Below, in pieces: positions 61,172 through 64,000 of a DNA stretch of 64,000 nt. This DNA comes from Clostridiales bacterium (GTDB lineage Bacteria > Bacillota > Clostridia > Oscillospirales > Oscillospiraceae). The position numbers and the translations under genes were made by a program. The DNA is taken from contig JAHZGF010000017.1 in NCBI GenBank assembly GCA_019420945.1, forward strand, positions 62,001-126,000, given 5' to 3'. Each line of letters opens with the position of its first letter. The stretch's first letter is position 1. The notes beneath the pieces were generated by a model. It did not search any database. It saw nothing but the letters and a program-made list of their open reading frames with translations, and had not been told where the DNA came from.

Positions 61172-61797
61172 CAGCAACGGCCTCCTCCGCACAAACAGTT
61201 GAGGCACATCAGCGTGGTGCAGCAGTCCATGGCATCCATACCGGCAGAGTAGCCATCCGAGCGGTAAGCCTGTCCTCCCTGCTGCATCATATTATAAGCC
61301 CGACGATACTCCACATTGCCGGGATCCATGGTGACGGCCCGTTGATAGTTGCTCATGGCCTCATCCAACCAGCCTTTGCGATAGGCGATGCTTCCCTGCA
61401 GAAAATACCATTCCGCATCCTGGCGAACAGCCTGTGCCAGCAGGTTTTCGGCCTGATAGATGTCTCCAGCGTTGATTGCGCTGCGGACCTGGGCATAGAT
61501 GGGATCGCTGCTCCCCCGCTGCTGCTGGTAGCCATTATAGCTGCTGCCGCCGCCGGAGGAACGGCTCTGGTATCCGGAGGAAGAGGAGGATTGATAACCG
61601 CCGCCTCCGGCGCGCATCTTGGTGATGGCCTCATAAGCTTCGTTAATTTCCTTCATCTTCTCCTCTGCCAGATCGGCCAGAGGATTGTTTTGGTAGTTGT
61701 CCGGATGATATTTGCGGGCCAAGGTGCGATAGGCCTGCTTCACCTCTTCATCCGTCGCTTCTGGGGTAATGCCAAGTACACTGTAGGGATCGTTCAT
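61171..61797 (-). CDS. J-domain protein with TPR-like repeats
   Basis: A 208-residue protein. The N-terminal J-domain (residues 1-65) has the HPD motif in RKYHPDNYQNN, needed to stimulate DnaK. A Gly/Ser/Tyr-rich linker (GGGYQSSSSSGYQSRSSG, about 78-105) leads to one or two TPR-like repeats (about 115-180, EWYFLQGSIAYRKGWLDEAM), and the last 15 residues are cysteine-rich (CCTTLMCLNCLCGGGRC). It is not canonical DnaJ, as the zinc-finger and C-terminal domains are missing. It overlaps both neighbours (4 bases with the DUF5685 gene). Confidence 0.85.
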   Translation of the reverse strand: MNDPYSVLGITPEATDEEVKQAYRTLARKYHPDNYQNNPLADLAEEKMKEINEAYEAITKMRAGGGGYQSSSSSGYQSRSSGGGSSYNGYQQQRGSSDPIYAQVRSAINAGDIYQAENLLAQAVRQDAEWYFLQGSIAYRKGWLDEAMSNYQRAVTMDPGNVEYRRAYNMMQQGGQAYRSDGYSAGMDAMDCCTTLMCLNCLCGGGRC

Positions 61798-62696
61798 GTT
61801 TGCTTTAACTCCTGTTTCTTTTGTTTGCGGTATTTTTTCCATTCTCCGGAAAAGACCAAATGCCTGATGCTCTGCAAACCAGCGCAGAGAATATTTTCAA
61901 CCACAGCCGAGTGGTATCCGAAGTCTTCAAGGTGGAAGGCGGAAATGGCCAGATTCTCTGAGTGGCACACCGTCCGTTCCAGGTTTTGTCGGGCCTCTTG
62001 CCGGACTTCCGAAGGTGTGGAAGCGGTAAGTTGGTACCGACTGGCCACTGGATTGTAGCGATTGTGTTTCAGATCTTCATCCAGATCGTCCCAGGCATCA
62101 ATCAAATAAATCCAGCGGCCCAAGTGATAGAGCAGCTGTTCCATCACGCGACGGGAGGACTCGTCCCAATTTTGGGGGACCATGGCGGTCATAATGAGCG
62201 CAAACTGCTCCGCCATGCGGTCAATAGAGCTGCACCGTTCCCGTTCCAACTGCTGCAGATCAGATAACCTGCGGCCAATTTCTCGATGGAGTGCCGGATT
62301 CTGGTTCTGGCCCCGCCGGAACACTCTGTGAAAGAGGGCCAAGAGAGACAGCGCCGGAAGGCGTCGCAGTCCCCGCTCGTCTGCCAGCTGGTCCTTTAGT
62401 TTCCAGTAAACCAGCAGCACGGAAATATCCGCGGCTGCCTCCAGGGAAGGGTCGGATTCACTGGCATATCTGCCCCGGAACGGAGAAGAGATACAACGCA
62501 GGCATGAAACGCAAGGCGCTTCCTTCTCCCTCCGCAGCAACAGAGCCAGAAAAGTAAAATCATAATTGAGCAGGAAACTGGCCAAAAAACCATATCTCTT
62601 GTTCAAAGTATGGCATAGGCCGCAGTATGCGGCCCGGTAATCCTGCCACTCTTGTTCTGTCAGTTTTTCCCGTACGGGCAGTACATAACCAAACAT
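61794..62696 (-). CDS. DUF5685-family protein
   Basis: A 300-residue soluble protein matching DUF5685: the start MFGYVLPVREKL and the conserved YCGLCHTLNKRYGF, with another Cys group CVSCLRC near residue 60. A helical body with a phytoene-synthase-like aspartate pattern (YLIDAWDDLDEDLKHNRYNP) follows. The function is unknown. It overlaps the J-domain gene by 4 bases, a link that suggests the two work together. It lies 8 bases after cdaR. Confidence 0.85.
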   Translation of the reverse strand: MFGYVLPVREKLTEQEWQDYRAAYCGLCHTLNKRYGFLASFLLNYDFTFLALLLRREKEAPCVSCLRCISSPFRGRYASESDPSLEAAADISVLLVYWKLKDQLADERGLRRLPALSLLALFHRVFRRGQNQNPALHREIGRRLSDLQQLERERCSSIDRMAEQFALIMTAMVPQNWDESSRRVMEQLLYHLGRWIYLIDAWDDLDEDLKHNRYNPVASRYQLTASTPSEVRQEARQNLERTVCHSENLAISAFHLEDFGYHSAVVENILCAGLQSIRHLVFSGEWKKYRKQKKQELKQT

Positions 62697-62704
62697 TGCT
62701 TCAA

Positions 62705-63964
62705 TTATGACCCGGTAATATTGACCACAACCTGGTATTCACCCACGGCACCCACATCCGCAAATCCACGGACACCTACTTTCGCAGGCAGTGTGCGGGT
62801 ACCCTGCGTGTTTTCGTCCAGATCTGCCAAATCCACAATCACATAGACATCTTGATCCTGGACCAATTCCATGGTATTGGAGGCGCCGCGGATTCGGACC
62901 TCCAGGGCCTCTGTAACCAGATCCACATTGCCCAAATTGGAGGGAACGTTAATTAGTTCAATATCCGAGGTCTGCACCACTCTGGTGGTCAGACCGGTCA
63001 TGGAAACCGTAACCTGGGCCGTTGTGATGCCGCTGATAATGGAGACGCCCTCCGGCAGGGGAATTTCAAGATTCAGCACTTCAGATGTGACAATCTGAGA
63101 TAGGTCGATGGTGCCAAGACTGATGGAATCAATCTGTTCCAAACGCTCCGGCGTGCCTGAGATGGTAATGGTTTCCGGATCAATCATGGTGGTTGCGTTT
63201 GCGCTGGTGGCGCCGCCGCCGGAGGTATATGTCACCGTCAGGGGAACTTCTTTTACGATCTGGACCGGGAAAATGGTGTAAACCTCCGTAATATCGCAGG
63301 TGAGGTTGGTCATATCCACGGCATTGCCTTCAGAGTCCACCAGGGTGATAGGCAGATCCCCAGACCAAGTGGAGCTGAGATCCTCTACATCAAGAGTCAC
63401 CAGGGCGTGGTCCACCTGTTCCACCAGGCTGCGTTCACCGCTTACGGTAACTTCCTTCTGCTCGAATTCGAAGTCTGTGTCGCTGATCCGGGCTCCTTCC
63501 ACGGCGGTGCCAACAAACTGTCCCTTGATCTCTACAGATTTGGACAGCATTTCCACCACATCCACGTCAATGGTGGACACGCTGCGCTCTACCACGCGCA
63601 GTTTTGTCGAGACGGAACTGGGGAGATTTTCCTCATAGTACAGACTGAAATGCCCTTCTCCATTGATTTGGGAATCAACCCGAACAGAGATCACGATATT
63701 GTTTCGGTTCACCTGAGAAATAGCAGAGCGAGGACCCTCCAGCTTAAGAGTAACTGTGGTGTCCTTTCCGGAGGTGATCATGAGTCCGTCATCAGCCAGC
63801 TCATCCTCTCCGATAAAGGTGACAGGAATATTGTAGACAGTCGTAGTGCTCTTGGGGGCCTCCACAATGTCAATATACAGCCAAAGTGCCACAGAGCAGG
63901 CGATTGCCAGGATCATGTAAAAAACTTTGCTGTTGCTCAGCTTTTCCCACAGATTATTCCGCAT
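62705..63964 (-). CDS. cdaR: CdaR (YbbR-domain) regulator of c-di-AMP synthesis
   Basis: A 419-residue membrane-anchored protein. One membrane segment (about residues 13-33, FYMILAIACSVALWLYIDIV) is followed by about four YbbR repeats outside the membrane (for example YNIPVTFIGEDELADDGLMI). CdaR regulates the diadenylate cyclase CdaA by contact in the membrane, and its gene usually follows cdaA, as the fragment upstream suggests. The ATG is at 63964. Confidence 0.93.
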   Translation of the reverse strand: MRNNLWEKLSNSKVFYMILAIACSVALWLYIDIVEAPKSTTTVYNIPVTFIGEDELADDGLMITSGKDTTVTLKLEGPRSAISQVNRNNIVISVRVDSQINGEGHFSLYYEENLPSSVSTKLRVVERSVSTIDVDVVEMLSKSVEIKGQFVGTAVEGARISDTDFEFEQKEVTVSGERSLVEQVDHALVTLDVEDLSSTWSGDLPITLVDSEGNAVDMTNLTCDITEVYTIFPVQIVKEVPLTVTYTSGGGATSANATTMIDPETITISGTPERLEQIDSISLGTIDLSQIVTSEVLNLEIPLPEGVSIISGITTAQVTVSMTGLTTRVVQTSDIELINVPSNLGNVDLVTEALEVRIRGASNTMELVQDQDVYVIVDLADLDENTQGTRTLPAKVGVRGFADVGAVGEYQVVVNITGS

Positions 63965-64000
63965 GATCGTCGCCCCCTTCCTCTTTCTTCCGATGGAGGA
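63954..64000 (-). CDS. 3' end of the gene upstream of cdaR, probably cdaA
   Basis: Only the last 15 codons are in the window. One minus-strand frame reads LHRKKEEGGDDHAE and stops at 63954, overlapping the cdaR start by 11 bases. By gene order this should be the end of the diadenylate cyclase CdaA; the residues themselves carry no signature. The call rests on position only. Confidence 0.4.
   Translation of the reverse strand, partial: LHRKKEEGGDDHAE

Noticed and set aside
1..64000. CRISPR arrays, insertion sequences or prophage
   Set aside because: No spaced direct repeats, transposase or phage genes were seen on either strand.

Overview
This window is chromosomal DNA from a spore-forming, low-to-middle GC member of the Firmicutes, most likely a gut clostridium of the Oscillospiraceae (Flavonifractor or Lawsonibacter type). 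That rests on the dense set of sporulation genes (spoVM, spoIVA, a sipL-like gene, spoVAD, spoVAE, cwlD, an M50 protease), HPr kinase, PPi-dependent phosphofructokinase, a remA-gmk-rpoZ-priA-def-fmt-rsmB-rlmN-prpC-prkC-rsgA-thiN run in the usual Firmicutes order, and a glycine riboswitch in front of a Na+/alanine-glycine symporter. The genus is inference. No rRNA, CRISPR array, prophage or insertion sequence was found; there is one tRNA, tRNA-Gln(CUG).

Layout. 1-4.6 kb: the 5' part of a D-Ala-D-Ala carboxypeptidase gene, a ComEA-like protein, a response regulator - histidine kinase - GerMN lipoprotein operon, and a family 4 uracil-DNA glycosylase. 4.6-5.7 kb: tRNA-Gln and a class B sortase. 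5.7-10.1 kb: a family 2 glycosyltransferase and the dTDP-L-rhamnose genes rfbA-B-D-C. 10.1-15.2 kb: rpmB, hprK, the riboswitch and agcS, a small membrane-protein gene that appears frameshifted, and spoVAE/spoVAD. 15.3-20.9 kb: guaB, then a zinc-ribbon protein - acyl-ACP thioesterase - PcrA helicase operon. 20.9-25.4 kb: a surface-polysaccharide export and assembly locus (ABC-2 permease with an extra N-terminal domain, Wzt-like ATPase, initiating sugar-phosphate transferase, glycosyltransferase). 25.4-35.2 kb: a HAD phosphatase, ung, cwlD, radA, a Xer-type recombinase, a CadC/ArsR regulator, fructose-bisphosphate aldolase divergent from PPi-phosphofructokinase, an amidase-like protein, a hypoxanthine-DNA glycosylase gene with an apparent one-base frameshift, and an epoxide-hydrolase-like gene. 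35.2-43.1 kb: an AI-2E family permease, purB, an aspartate-type aminotransferase, leuB-leuD-leuC and a divergent Crp/Fnr regulator. 43.1-47.8 kb: a sporulation block on the minus strand. 47.8-64 kb: one long minus-strand housekeeping run from a 3' fragment of cdaA through cdaR, yicC, remA, gmk, rpoZ, priA, def, fmt, rsmB, rlmN, prpC, prkC and rsgA to thiN.

The most notable result is the block at 44.3-47.8 kb. Just after thiN, where Bacillus carries spoVM, sits an unmistakable 23-codon spoVM, preceded by a 48-codon membrane-peptide gene and followed by a LysM/DUF3794 protein that looks like SipL and by spoIVA. SpoVM, SipL and SpoIVA are known partners in building the coat basement layer, so here the whole anchor is one locus. 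The sipL leader can form two mutually exclusive hairpins next to its ribosome binding site. Other points of interest are two frameshifts in five-base homopolymer runs, a CadC-type regulator with no transporter, a glycosylase trio from three families, and a tightly overlapping DUF5685 - J-domain/TPR - membrane protein triplet of unknown purpose.
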